NCBI GenBank assembly: GCA_001931875.2
Contig: MSJH02000775.1
Span: 1 to 64,000 of the forward strand
Direction of reading: 5' to 3'
Source: Byssochlamys sp. IMV 00236
Taxonomy: Eukaryota; Ascomycota; Eurotiomycetes; Eurotiales; Thermoascaceae
DNA length: 64,000 bases
Part shown: piece after piece, positions 14,578-25,247 of the stretch
Position numbering within the stretch: the first letter of the stretch is position 1
How the letters are laid out: the number at the start of each line of letters is the position of its first letter
The notes under the pieces: model-generated
The model's database searches: none
Seen by the model: only the letters and a program-made list of their open reading frames with translations
Told to the model about the DNA's origin: nothing
Made by a program: the position numbers and the translations under genes

Positions 14578-17050
14578 CTTTAATTTCTTATTTAGCTAGC
14601 CTTTACTATAATTATTAATAAGTCTTAAGAGTAGTTTTTAAAATATATTAAGATAGACTTATAAACCTCTATCTTTATTTATAATTAGTTCTATATTATT
14701 ATATTATAAATAACTTAGGCCTAAAATCTATTAATTCTTTTTTTCTTAAATAATAAAGCCTAATTAACTATTAATAAGGTTTACCTAGAAGTTCTTTAGT
14801 AATTCTTTATTATACTCTCTAATCTGCCCGCTTTACTTACTTTACTAGTATTAGCCTTAGCCCTAGACTTACTTTAATTATTAAAAACTATATTATTAGA
14901 TTTAATAGAATTAGACTTTACTAATTCTAATAATATAGAAATTTTCAGGACCTAAGATTATACTATTAAGATTAAAGGTATACCCAGAGAATTAAGATTA
15001 CTTTCTTAAGATTATACTATTAATTTCTATATATAAAGGATACTTTACCTATAAGTTAATCTGCTTATTATATATTATTTCCCCTAAGACTATAATTATT
15101 CATTTATATTTAATAATATTTAATTTAATTTCTCTCTATTACTTTATTATTATATCTACCTCTATTAATACTAATTATTATACTATTATAGGTATTATAA
15201 TCTTAAATTTAATATAAGCTATATTAAAAGCCTTATAGTTAATTCTTAACTTCTATATAGTTATAAAGGAGTATACTTATCTTAAAGACCTAATTATAAT
15301 AAATACTATTAATATAATAATTAAGTATTATAATAATTCTCTATTAAAATTCTTACTTAATATTATTATAATATATATAGAAGTTCTATTTATTAAATAG
15401 AATCTGCTAAATATCTTTAAGATTATAATTAAAGCCTATTTATATACTCTATACTAAGGCAACCCTAGTATAGATAAATATGCTAGATATATCCCCTATT
15501 TAATCCTATTAATACTATTATTTAATAGGCAGATAATTAGCTAAGTTATTAATTTTACCCCTAGTAATAATATAAAACGCTTAATTTTCTTTATTAAGAT
15601 TACTATATATAATAATAAAGTAAATAATAAAATAATTATTAATATCTTTTATATTAGCTGCAATATTCTCTAAAATAAATACTAAATATATATAAAGCTC
15701 CTAATTATTAGGCAAATTATAGAGGTTAATAAGGAGTTTATTAAGTTTTATTTATATCTAAATAAAGCAGCTCTCTATATCTTTATTACCTTATTATTTT
15801 TCTTTTAAATCTTTAAAGAGTTTATAATAATTAAGCAGATATCTATTATAATATTTATTTACTTAAAACATTAGTATAATATTATATTTATATATATAAA
15901 GCTAAAGCAAATTATTATCTTTCTTAAAAAGCTAATAAATTCTTAGAATTTAGCCCTCTTAGGCTTACAGCAGTTAGGCATTATTAAAGGCCTAATTAAT
16001 CTATTTAATACTATTATTAATAGCCTATTTAATACCTTTTTTAGCCTTTAAAAAGTAATTAGAGCAATTAATCCTAGCTAATTAGCTCTTATATTAATTA
16101 ATACTAGACCTAAAAATAAGAAACCCCCTAAAAAGCCTAAATAACTACTTAAGCCTAAGCCTAAATCTAAGTTAAAGAACTCTGCAAATACCCTTAATAC
16201 TAATAATAACTCTAAAGATAAGGATTTTAAAAATAAGAATAAGACTGTAAAAAATACCCTATAAATATTTAAGTTTAAGAAGGAATTTAAGAAGAAGTTT
16301 AATAAAAAATCTAGGGAAGAATTTAAATCTATAAATTAATCTTAATATAAATATTAATATAAACTTAAACTTAATTTTAAGATAGATAAAGATATTAATA
16401 ATAATATAATAATAATAATAATAAAGAAGTATATAATAAAAGATAAGACTATTATTTATAGCTAAGATTATTATATATAGTTTAAAATAGAAGCTATTTT
16501 ACCTAAAGATATAATATAAAGAAGGTATTATAAATAGCTCTTTCTATTTATTTTATTAATACTCTAGATAATATAACTATAGATAGTAATAATTAATTAA
16601 TTAATTATACTAATTATTATTACTGTCTGCTTATAATTAATGCTTTATAAGTCTATATATAGCTTTTTATTAGGTAAATTACTATAATAGTTTAAGAAAT
16701 TAGTTCTATAAGTAAGACTAGGATATATATAGCGCAGCCTAAGGGCTTATAATAATACTATTATATTATATTAGATTATAATAAATAACTAAATATACTT
16801 ACTCTTAAGCTAGTACTTTTAATAGTTAAAGCTTTTTAAGAATTTATTAGAGAAAAATTTTTATAAGTTAATAAAATATTAAAACTAGGCATATTTTAAA
16901 GCTATAAAAGCTTAAAATAAGTAATTAAAACCTAAGGAATTTAATAAGATAATTAAAATATTAATTTAATAAGTAATTAGCTTATAGCTTAAGGGGTAAA
17001 GATAAGGGTAATATAACTTAAAAGAAGCGGGAGAAAGCTTACTTAATTAG
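14578..17050. repeat. RIP-mutated repeat, right flank of the LTR element
   Basis: This A+T-saturated sequence, rich in TTATTA and TAATAT, has no intact frame. It should be the continuation of the sequence left of 8,665, since the LTR element sits between them. Reading + strand frames through stops gives long hydrophobic or Ser/Lys-rich traces (about 15,000-16,500), but no motif that I recognise. The last hundred bases (about 16,990-17,050) grade into normal composition. Confidence 0.6.
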
Positions 17051-18312
17051 ATCTAGGAGCTAGGCGAAGCCTATATGGGCTCGCTAAGTCATGTGATCGC
17101 TAGGGAGCAGGGCGCCGAAAGGGGCAGCCGGAGGGGGCCTTCAACACAATCTTCCCAGTCCTCTTAGAAGGACAATCCTGCTATCGTACTACACCACGTC
17201 TGTGCCTCAGTCCGCGCTTGCATTCGCGAGCGCCACCTTCAGGCTGGTCGTGCCTCGTGATCAAGTTGTGGCAACGCTCGGTTTAGATCGCAGAATGCAA
17301 GAATGTAACCCTCCAGCTTGTGCTCTATGCCATGCTGCCAAGGATCTTCTGAGGTTCTGGAAGCCTGTCAGCATCGTAAGCGATGATAGTCGTGATGCCA
17401 CATGGCTAGGTAATCTCCACCTCAAAAACCAGATCGCATGCTGAGGGCTGGTGGGAGATAAGCTCGGAGGGCGTGACTAGCTTGGCTATTCTCTAATCTG
17501 AAGGTGGAAGATAATGCTCGATTCCCTCGATCACGCGTGTGCCTGGTAATCGGAGGCTTTATCACGACCTCACGGAAGTGGGACTTCATCGTCCAGGTTA
17601 AGCACCTTCGATTCTCATAACGTCGTCATTTCAGCAACATGGCCGCAATATGGTAGATTCAAAAACACGGGAGAAGTATATACCAAGTGGGAAGTCTCTC
17701 AATATCCATTTCTCAGACAGTCTGGAAGGTGTTGTAACCGCCGCGACCTATTTAGGAAGTTGTGACACTTATCTTATCTGTCTGTACGTACAGATTCTAA
17801 AACATTCACTGTCAGTTTTCTTATTGGTTTCATTATAGCCTGAATTCCTCTTACTCTGTTTGGTCTTTTTAAGCGAGTGGTGTTAGGTCTAGAGGCCCTT
17901 TACAGTTTTAGTATCACTAGCAATGTATAAGTAAAGAAGGGTTCAAGGAAAGAGGCCAAAATAAATTGGTGCAAATGATAAAATACACAATGGGTACCAG
18001 TGACTGTGCTCAAGATGAATACGATAACTGACGTATTATTGACTCTCTTAGACTTTCCTGTCGCACATTCGTAGTCTCAGTTGATAAAAGAAAGGTCTAT
18101 AGGATTCCTTCCCGTACACGACTAACGTGTCTGTAGACTAAAAGTTCTTGCTTCCATATGCTTTGCACCTGAGTATATCATGACTGGTTAACATACAGAA
18201 ATGAGATATGACAGCTATATACAGACTATCAGACATTGCCACTATCAAATCACTATATAGATTCAATAAGAAAGTGTACATTTTCCTTCCGGTGACAACC
18301 TTTGTCAAAAAA
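17051..18312. other. Intergenic, no gene seen
   Basis: The sequence has normal base composition. Short open frames at 17,202-17,444 and 17,650-17,838 show no family resemblance, no splice partners and ordinary chance length. The stretch lies between the repeat island and the 3' end of the Zn2Cys6 gene, so it probably includes that gene's 3' untranslated region. Confidence 0.6.
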
Positions 18313-20563
18313 TCATAAACCGCTCGTGGTCGATGACCATATAGGACCACATGGTTCTGTAGGAGGAAAGAGACGATTATCACCGAGTGCCCACTCGAAA
18401 TCCGAAAGAAACTGGTCGTCTAAGAAAAAAGCCTCCTGGCTTTCTGAAGGGATGGCTGGATTGTCGTGGCTAGTAGCGCCAGAGCTCTCATGGGTGTTAT
18501 GCTGGCCTGCTTTTGTCAACGTTAGCCATCTTGTTGACTTGGTGGTACAGTAATGTCTCACCCTCAGTTGATTCTTGGGAAAGTAAAAGAGTTCTATGTT
18601 GCGTATCGAATTCATCACGCCATCGCCAGAACGCATCAATCGTAACGCTCATGCTTAGACGACTCCTGATTCTTAAACCTGAATACTCACTGCCCTCTGA
18701 CTTTCTGAAGGCCTTCGAACTGTTCCAAAGTTGATTCAGTATTAGCACGAATTTCCCTGCAGTTTCGTTCCCGCCCGCGGAAATCTGCTTCATGATGTTG
18801 ATCGCGAGGAAAATCGCCGATTTCGCTCTTTCGATGTCCATGTTTCCAGAAACAGAGGTCTTCAATATCCTCAATAGTAAGCATGCTGCGATTCCAGCGG
18901 CCGAAACGATGTGGAGAGGGCTGGCAGCCAAAAGCCCTGGTTTGTTTCCGAGATCCCCTATCTTCTCTAATACAGTACAGGAGATTGCAACTAGCCTAGC
19001 AATGAAATCGTCGGAAAGGTTGGTCTTGAACAAATGGAACGACTGGATGTGGAGACGGCATATTAAGATATGGAATCTATCCGTATCTAGACGTTATCAG
19101 CTTAAGTAGATCCTTGTGCACTCATTCACATACATACCTGACGAAGATTGCAACTCCAGCTCCTTCACCTGGGTATCGAACATTCGCAAAATAATGTCCA
19201 AGGCCCGCTCCTGATCCGGGGACAAAGCTCGCACACCGTTCTCAAGAACAGCGTTACAGCACCGCACGATGGTTTCTTGGCACCTTAGCTCGAGGGCCAA
19301 AGAAGGTGATATGCGCTGAAACAGCACATGGCTCTGAATCGGTTCGGGTGTTAGGTCGGAAAGCGACCGAGGAGACTGGCCTTTTGAGAGACAAGTGCTA
19401 TTTTCCATCAGCTAAATATGCTCTAGTCGAGGTTCTGAGACCCACCGTTGATATACTATCACGCATTGTGCCCATAATTCCGATCGCTTGGTCAGGTCAG
19501 CCTCAGATGGAGCAGCGATTCTCACTCTCGAAAACTCGTGACTCGACATGGGGATATGAAGGCCGTTCTGCATAGCGAGGTGCAGTAGCATGCCACTTAA
19601 GGGGAAAGCAGGGTCTATCGCGTCGTTCTCCCTAGGAAATGGCCAGTACAATAGGATAAGCAAGCCTTTGATCGTATACATTGCCGACGATGTGGAGATC
19701 AGAGATAGGAAACCCATCTCCATAATACTGCGCGAGAGCGCATTCAGCAAAGTAGGGTTTTTGGAATAGCTTCGACTCGCTGCTCTTATGATGGACCAAA
19801 AAAGGAATGGCGACTTGGAGTAATACGTATTTGGGCTTGTCTTGGGATCAAGGATCGGCAGCCATTGCGCATAGTCTTGAAAGAATCTGCTGGTGTTAAC
19901 TGGAGCGAACACTTAGAAGACACAAAGTTGCCAACATACAATTGAAATATGTCATCAATCTCATCACTCGTCAGCTTGATACCATTGATAGTTCTGGGAA
20001 GGGTTCTATCAGATCCTCGACTTCCTGATACGCTGTCAACAGACAGTGGCATCGACGGAGGAAATAAAGCGGGTTGTGTAATGGCTGGTTGACTATATCC
20101 CAATGAGTCCTGTGATGAAGGAAGCGCAGATTGATTTTCTCCACTGCCTATAACATTTTCCATCTGAGCTGCGGCAGTCAACATTGCGATAGGCGAAGAA
20201 ATGCTGCTGCGCGCCTCCGAAGTTCTCAGCTTACGTCGGAGTTCGTCCGTCTCCTGTTCGAGCTCTGATAGTCGTCTTTTCCGAATATTATATTAGCACT
20301 GGATATTGTATCAGCATCCGGCGTTTTACACATACTTTCTTTTATGCTCCCTCTTGAAGGGGTCGGAAATGATACATCGCGCCTTAACTTTCTGACAACG
20401 CGAACATGGCTGACCCGGATTCAGAAACGCATCGCATTTTGCCTGCCCTGAAGTCTCAGCTCTGACCGAATCAAGATTGAAACGAGATTCGTCAAATTTT
20501 CCAGTCGCAGACCTTTTGCTGCCTACACTCAGTGCAGGCTTTTTTCCCTCTTTTCGAAGGCAT
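18313..20563 (-). CDS. Zn2Cys6 transcription factor, War1/PrtT-like
   Basis: A nuclear fungal zinc-cluster regulator of about 638 residues. My exons are 20,563-20,513, 20,442-20,336, 20,275-19,940, 19,886-19,457, 19,411-19,138, 19,086-18,562 and 18,506-18,313. All junctions are GT...AG and the sum is exactly 639 codons. The first intron splits the DNA-binding domain. Joined, the cysteines fall at 10, 13, 20, 30, 33 and 40 (C-x2-C-x6-C-x9-C-x2-C-x6-C), followed by DPFKREHKR and a short Glu/Leu-rich coiled coil (SELEQETDELRRKL). That linker is typical of the War1/PrtT group (weak-acid response and secreted-protease regulators). The middle (LPILDPKTSP, SPFLFWSII) is the usual fungal regulatory domain, and the tail is acidic (FFLDDQFLSDFEWALGD). 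The target genes are unknown. The start is the first ATG giving the complete zinc cluster. Family assignment is firm; the PrtT/War1 subgroup is an inference. Confidence 0.9.
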
Positions 20564-21573
20564 TCTATCTTCGTGTCTCGTCTCAGCTCTGAGCAGACAT
20601 GGAGAGCAGCTCGGAATTAACTCCGCGATGCAAAGATAATCAGCGCCAGATTATCTCAGATGCATCTTTTTCACAAGCTCGATGCGGCTGGTTCGACGAG
20701 CTTGCCATGACTTGTCCTCGGATGGCATGCCTTGACAGCTCGAGCCACGCTAGACGGAGTTAAGTACTTAACACATGGTTTAACTCCGCCAGTACCCGGT
20801 CCACAAGGACACCATCAATGTTCCTTGAGTTTCATGCTTGCTTGCGACAGGATAACTCAACCTGTTGTGAAGTCACTGATACATATATCTCAATATCTTT
20901 CGTGTATCTCATAGCTGCTAAGCAGGGCAAAGAGAGCGCAGGATTATCCTGCCCTGGCCCAGCACTGCCAAGAGCACATTATCCACAGGTACAGTGTAGT
21001 CTTACTGCGCTTATATAGAAAGGTATTGAGAATACATTTCTGGGGCCTCTGGAAGTCAGTCTGTTCTACAGCCTAGAAGCTTTCTCCATGAAGTCTACGT
21101 TGTAACCCATAAAGACGTACTTGAACGTAATACATATACCATATACTGGACATCAACTTCACCAACATCCCGAGAGAACGGTAGTATGGAAGCTTATCGT
21201 TTATATGAAAACACGAGATAAGAATAATTCTAACAGTCTACCTCTTGGTCGGACGTTCTGCCCAGCTGATAATAGCCACAGTTTCAATAGTGGCGTCTGA
21301 CCGATCTTCGATCGCTTAATGATGTCACAGGCGAAGGAATATCATTTGTGGAACTCACGTTCTGCACAATCGCAATCCTGCCCAGCAGACTCGAAGGCGA
21401 TATACTCCAGACAATCTATTTGTTGCACGAACCGTTACAAATACGACACTGCGGTTTCATACTGACATCACCGAAGCATGAAGGGACTTTTTATCAATAC
21501 CTAAGCCTCAACCGCCATAGCTTTTTTTTTTTTTTAATTAATCAGAATATGTCCATAATCGAGTTATCATACC
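20564..21573. other. Intergenic between divergent genes
   Basis: This divergent promoter region lies between the zinc-cluster gene (-) and the seed-maturation-domain gene (+). A T-run followed by AATTAATTAA sits at 21,522-21,541, just upstream of the + strand start. I see no convincing gene in the short frames at 20,732-21,018 or 21,348-21,605; the latter runs across the real start at 21,574 in another frame. Confidence 0.6.
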
Positions 21574-22287
21574 ATGAGTGGTTACGAACTGCCATCAGTA
21601 GGTGATCTTAAGCGTGCCGCAGCAGCCGGTCAGCGTATAACACCGGAAGATGTGTCTGTGATCGCGCAAGCCGAGAGCGAACTTACAGGCACCGGACCTG
21701 TTAAGGGTGGACCAGCAGGTAATATTATCGTCCTCTTTATCTCATCGGGATATACCTGTGTTAATTATCCAATGTCTTGATTTATGGCAGCTACGGCCCA
21801 TAGTTTAGCTTCTCGGCAGATGAACTTCGATACGAAACTTGATGAGTTATCGAGGAAGCCGCAAAGTCACATCACACAGCTGGACGCGAAAGAAATACAA
21901 TCTACAGAGGTAGAATCTTCAAGATGTAGCAACACATATGTGGATTGATGGAGCTGATTAACTCTGCTAGGCTCGCGCATTTAATGCACCGCCTGGACCA
22001 GGGTCGGTGTCTGCTCAGGTGCGCTCCATAGCCGATAGAAATGAAGCCCTGGGACTGCCACCAGTCATGGACCCTGGTGCTGTATATATCACGAAGGATG
22101 ACGCCAGTGAAGCGCAAAGTGCTGAGTCGAGATTATGGGGTGGGCAAGTCCCCAGAGGAAGTTATGCAGCTCTGATGCAGGTAAGTCTGGGTCATTAGTT
22201 AATGATAAATATGTTCCTGACTAAGACTCCGATGCAATAAAGAGTGCTGCAGATAAGATTGAGCATGTCAAACACTGCGGAGACTGA
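21574..22287 (+). CDS. Seed maturation protein (SMP) domain protein
   Basis: A small hydrophilic protein of 172 residues from four exons: 21,574-21,718, 21,791-21,909, 21,971-22,180 and 22,243-22,287 (519 bases, in frame throughout). The N-terminus SGYELPSVGDLKRAAAAGQ, the segment ITPEDVSVIAQAESELTG and the later SVSAQVRSIADRNEALGLPP match the SMP/LEA domain found in plant seed proteins and widely in filamentous fungi. The last exon encodes only a short tail starting SAADKIE, which matches the usual end of the family. It has no signal peptide, membrane segment or catalytic motif. The role in fungi is poorly known; in plants such proteins accumulate during desiccation, so a stress or dormancy role is an inference. 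An alanine/glycine-rich composition with repeated Q-A-E-S blocks is visible. Confidence 0.88.
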
Positions 22288-23177
22288 ATACAAAACAGAA
22301 AAGAAATGCATTGACTGGTCCAGGCGGAGACTAGGTTGTTACATTTGGCCTCCTATGTAGATATTGCTATACAAACTATAAATTCAAATGGTGAAACGTA
22401 CTTGACACTGCGCTCAAGGATGCGGGATATGCAGGGCCTGTATTAATCCCTGAGCATACGAAGAATCTAAGTTTTAGAAACCTAGGTGTCATTATAAGGT
22501 TATGACTTGAACTTCCTAGCTGGGTTGCTTGCTTAATTCTAGAGATAGGGGAGGGGGGCTGATCCCGCATTTGTCTCCTTCGCATATAAAGAATCTAGAC
22601 TCCAGTGATCTAGCAGGCTCGATCTTAGAATCAGGATAATCAGAATAATTACAGAATCTTCTGCGAACAGATGATTAACAGATCGTCTTCACGCAGCGTC
22701 TGCATCGATATAGTTCTATAATTTGCTAAACAAGTCACCACGAATAGCGAAATAATAGATCATTACGCGCGTTTTCCTGCATGCTCTAACATCCCTCAAA
22801 ACTAGAAATCGCTAGCTCCAACATTCATCTCCTGGACAGGAAAATCTGAAGCTACCCAGGTAAATCCGTATACTGGTTCTTCCCAGTAGAGATGTCCTGC
22901 AATTAACTAGCCTCGCAGCACATCCGGTAGACCGACAATATCTCAATAAAAAAGAACTAAACCGCAAGACTCGATCGACTCCCCAGTCCCCACATTGTGA
23001 GGCGATCCAAGTGGAGCGTGATGTCTCGGGTTCCATAGACCGGGACCGGGCGAGGCTGTAGTAACTACTCCGTAGTAAGTTGTGAAATATGAATTATTAT
23101 TATTATACTGTATAATGCAGTATTATACTGTATAGCGCCTTCGCTGCACGGACATCCAGCTCAGCATGCGATGTGTC

Positions 23178-23201
23178 CTATCTATCTATCTATCTATCTA
23201 T
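23178..23201. repeat. (CTAT)6 microsatellite
   Basis: Six perfect CTAT units in intergenic sequence, followed by a diverged unit (CCATC). Confidence 0.95.
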
Positions 23202-23721
23202 CCATCTAGACCGAATTCTGAACCACTACTTAGTTAGTCCTGAGCAAATAAACTTCGGCGGGGTTAGGGGATATGCAATGATTTGGAATCATGATCTGCA
23301 AAGAAGATTAACCTTCCGTAGGTCCCGACAGCTTGGTTCTCCACTGGATATGTATCTAGAGAGTTTGTTGGTTATCATTATTTTATCTAGTTACTCTTCT
23401 TGAGATATGTCGGTCAGCTTCTCCGGCAGCAACCCCAGTTCCCCTCCTCCAAAGCTACTGAGAGGATCTGCCAGCAAGGGGGAAGGAATCACAGCCACAC
23501 GCGTCATTTCGCATTGGGCTTAGGATAACACACCCCAATAAAAAAAGGGTATTCTCTGAGCGAGTTTCAATGGTTCCAAGACTGCTTTCTGTTGTGGGGG
23601 AACCGCGGTCGATAATAGTGGTGTGGTCAATTGCCTATTTTTCTCAGAATTCACCATCCAAAAGGGTGGAATAATAACGGGACATGTTTCGGCCTTCTGG
23701 ACGTAGACTTTTTGGCAAAGT

Positions 23722-23741
23722 GCATCGCATCGCATCGCATC
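23722..23741. repeat. (GCATC)4 tandem repeat
   Basis: Four perfect GCATC units, followed by GCAAC, in intergenic sequence. Confidence 0.9.
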
Positions 23742-24301
23742 GCAACGTCAGACAACAATAATGGCAGGGATATGATTTGGAATAATGAATGCGATACTTA
23801 GCGCTGATGCTCAATTTCGAATCGCAATTCTCATGGCCAGTGCGCGCGATTGACCAAAAGATCTCAATGCGTTAACTAGTTAGTTACCTACCTAGGTACC
23901 TAGTTATTATCACTCTCCCCCCACCAGACAATGACAAATCGTCCTAGATAGTTAGTTCAGGGTCGAATCCCCCCTCCCTTCCCCATCTTCTTGTAGGTTA
24001 ATAACAATAATCGAGTGGAGAATCAGATTGATAGCTAGCTAGTTAATAATAATTGTCAGATTTTGGGGGCCATAACACTTAGATACTTACGGCATCACGA
24101 TTGTGAGACACAACAAGTTCGGCAATATCACCCAAACCCCGCTTGACCATGAACGAGAGAGGTTTAAATACCCTCCCAAAGACCTTCAACCAAGGTCCCC
24201 AAGATCAAGGACCTTGAAAGAATCAAAACGCAAAAAATATCCCTAACTAGTCTATTACATAACACTACATACCATAACTACTTAGTTACACATCGCCCAC
24301 C

Positions 24302-24863
24302 ATGCCTCTCACTGGCCACTGCCTCTGCAAGGCCGTCACCTACTCAATCGACATCGACAAGCCACTTGCCGTTGCTTATGACCACTGCGACGATTGCCAG
24401 CGTCAGAGCGGCTCCACCTACTGTATGTACAGTGCAGTGCAGTGCAACCTTCACATATGATCCATTCACCAGGAACGATGACTGACTTAATTAAAAGCGC
24501 TGGTCGCCGTGGTTCCGAAGGATAAACTCACCATCAAGGGTCCTACGAAGAGCTGGGCTGGGCTAGGAAGCTCAGGGAAGGCCGTGCATCGTGTGTTTTG
24601 TTCTGAATGTGGTTCGCCAATTGCCCATGATCCGGATGCTGCGCCTGAGATTATCGCTATCAAGGCTGGTACCTTTGACACGGAGATTAAGAAGGCTTTG
24701 CAGCCGGTATGTGTGCCCACTTAAAAATAAAAAGAAAATGAAGATGAAAAAAACAGAAGAGTTAACTGAGATGATCTTGCAGGACACTGAAATCTGGACT
24801 GTGAGCAAGCTGCCTTTTTGCAAGGAGAGCTTGGCGCACCCGTTCGAGCATATGCCGCAATAA
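24302..24863 (+). CDS. GFA/CENP-V family zinc protein
   Basis: A 136-residue protein from three exons (24,302-24,422, 24,498-24,706, 24,783-24,863; 411 bases). It has the cysteine pattern of the glutathione-dependent formaldehyde-activating (GFA) family: GHCLC at the N-terminus (Cys7, Cys9), HCDDCQRQSG (Cys29, Cys32) and FCSECGSPI (Cys75, Cys78), which together bind structural and catalytic zinc. The length is normal for the single-domain fungal members. Family members are annotated as S-(hydroxymethyl)glutathione synthase-like, but most fungal copies have no proven substrate. It is probably cytosolic, having no signal or membrane segment. Its stop lies 384 bases from the stop of the convergently transcribed transporter, and nothing links the two functionally. 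Family is certain; the reaction is not. Confidence 0.9.
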
Positions 24864-25247
24864 TTAATTCGTCAAATGTTATGGTCTATCTATCCCGTGC
24901 CTTTTGGGGTGAAAACCTTACCTGCAAATAACCATTTAGATCAGATAATGATCTCTTCCCCATTGAGCATATTTTTGCCAGTGAAGCTATGAATATAGTC
25001 TATCTTGATGACGATGATGATGATGATGAGTGTGTAATCAATAGACTGCAAGAAGCTATATTGACAACAATAGAAGATTCTTTATATAAATTATTATAAC
25101 CATTAGAATACGCTAAACAAGAACTTTTTCCAATGCCATCCAAGCCATCAACCATTACACTTTCATCCTTTGATACATCGAGGGGAGGGAATAATCTGCC
25201 AGTAGCGCGAAAAAAAAAAGTACTGCCCCCTGTTATATTTTGGTTTT
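24864..25247. other. Convergent intergenic spacer
   Basis: The sequence lies between two convergent genes and probably holds both 3' untranslated regions. It includes a short (GAT)n run at about 25,009-25,029. No gene seen. Confidence 0.6.

Larger units (their letters stand above)
1..17050. repeat. A+T-saturated, RIP-mutated repeat island
   Basis: The whole stretch is dominated by TA, AT, AA and TT steps. CA, TG and CG are nearly missing, while CC, GG, CT and AG survive. That is the pattern left by repeat-induced point mutation, which turns CpA into TpA on both strands of duplicated DNA in ascomycetes. Start codons are scarce, and CAA/CAG codons have become stops, so no long reading frame remains. 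Retroelement protein traces can still be read through the stops on both strands. The block ends abruptly near 17,050, where ordinary roughly 50% G+C sequence begins. Its left end lies outside the window. It could be a dispersed repeat cluster, a subtelomere or part of a centromere; the window alone cannot tell. Confidence 0.93.
22288..24301. other. Intergenic, contains two short tandem repeats
   Basis: About 2 kb without a supportable gene. It contains a (CTAT)6 microsatellite, a (GCATC)4 repeat, TACTCCGTA at 23,066-23,074 and the palindrome-containing TAGGTACCTAG at 23,893-23,903. The stretch immediately upstream of the GFA gene (about 23,930-24,301) is C-rich (CCCCCCTCC, CCCTCCC), as is common in fungal promoters. 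Confidence 0.55.

Noticed and set aside
17105..17199. tRNA-like half on the - strand (GTGGTGTAGT followed by CCTTCTAAG)
   Set aside because: A D-arm-like and Arg(UCU)-like anticodon segment is visible, but the acceptor stem does not pair, the anticodon stem has a mismatch and there is no T arm. At best a remnant.
23948..23968. T-arm-like GGGTCGAATCCC
   Set aside because: No acceptor, D or anticodon arm at the required distance upstream.
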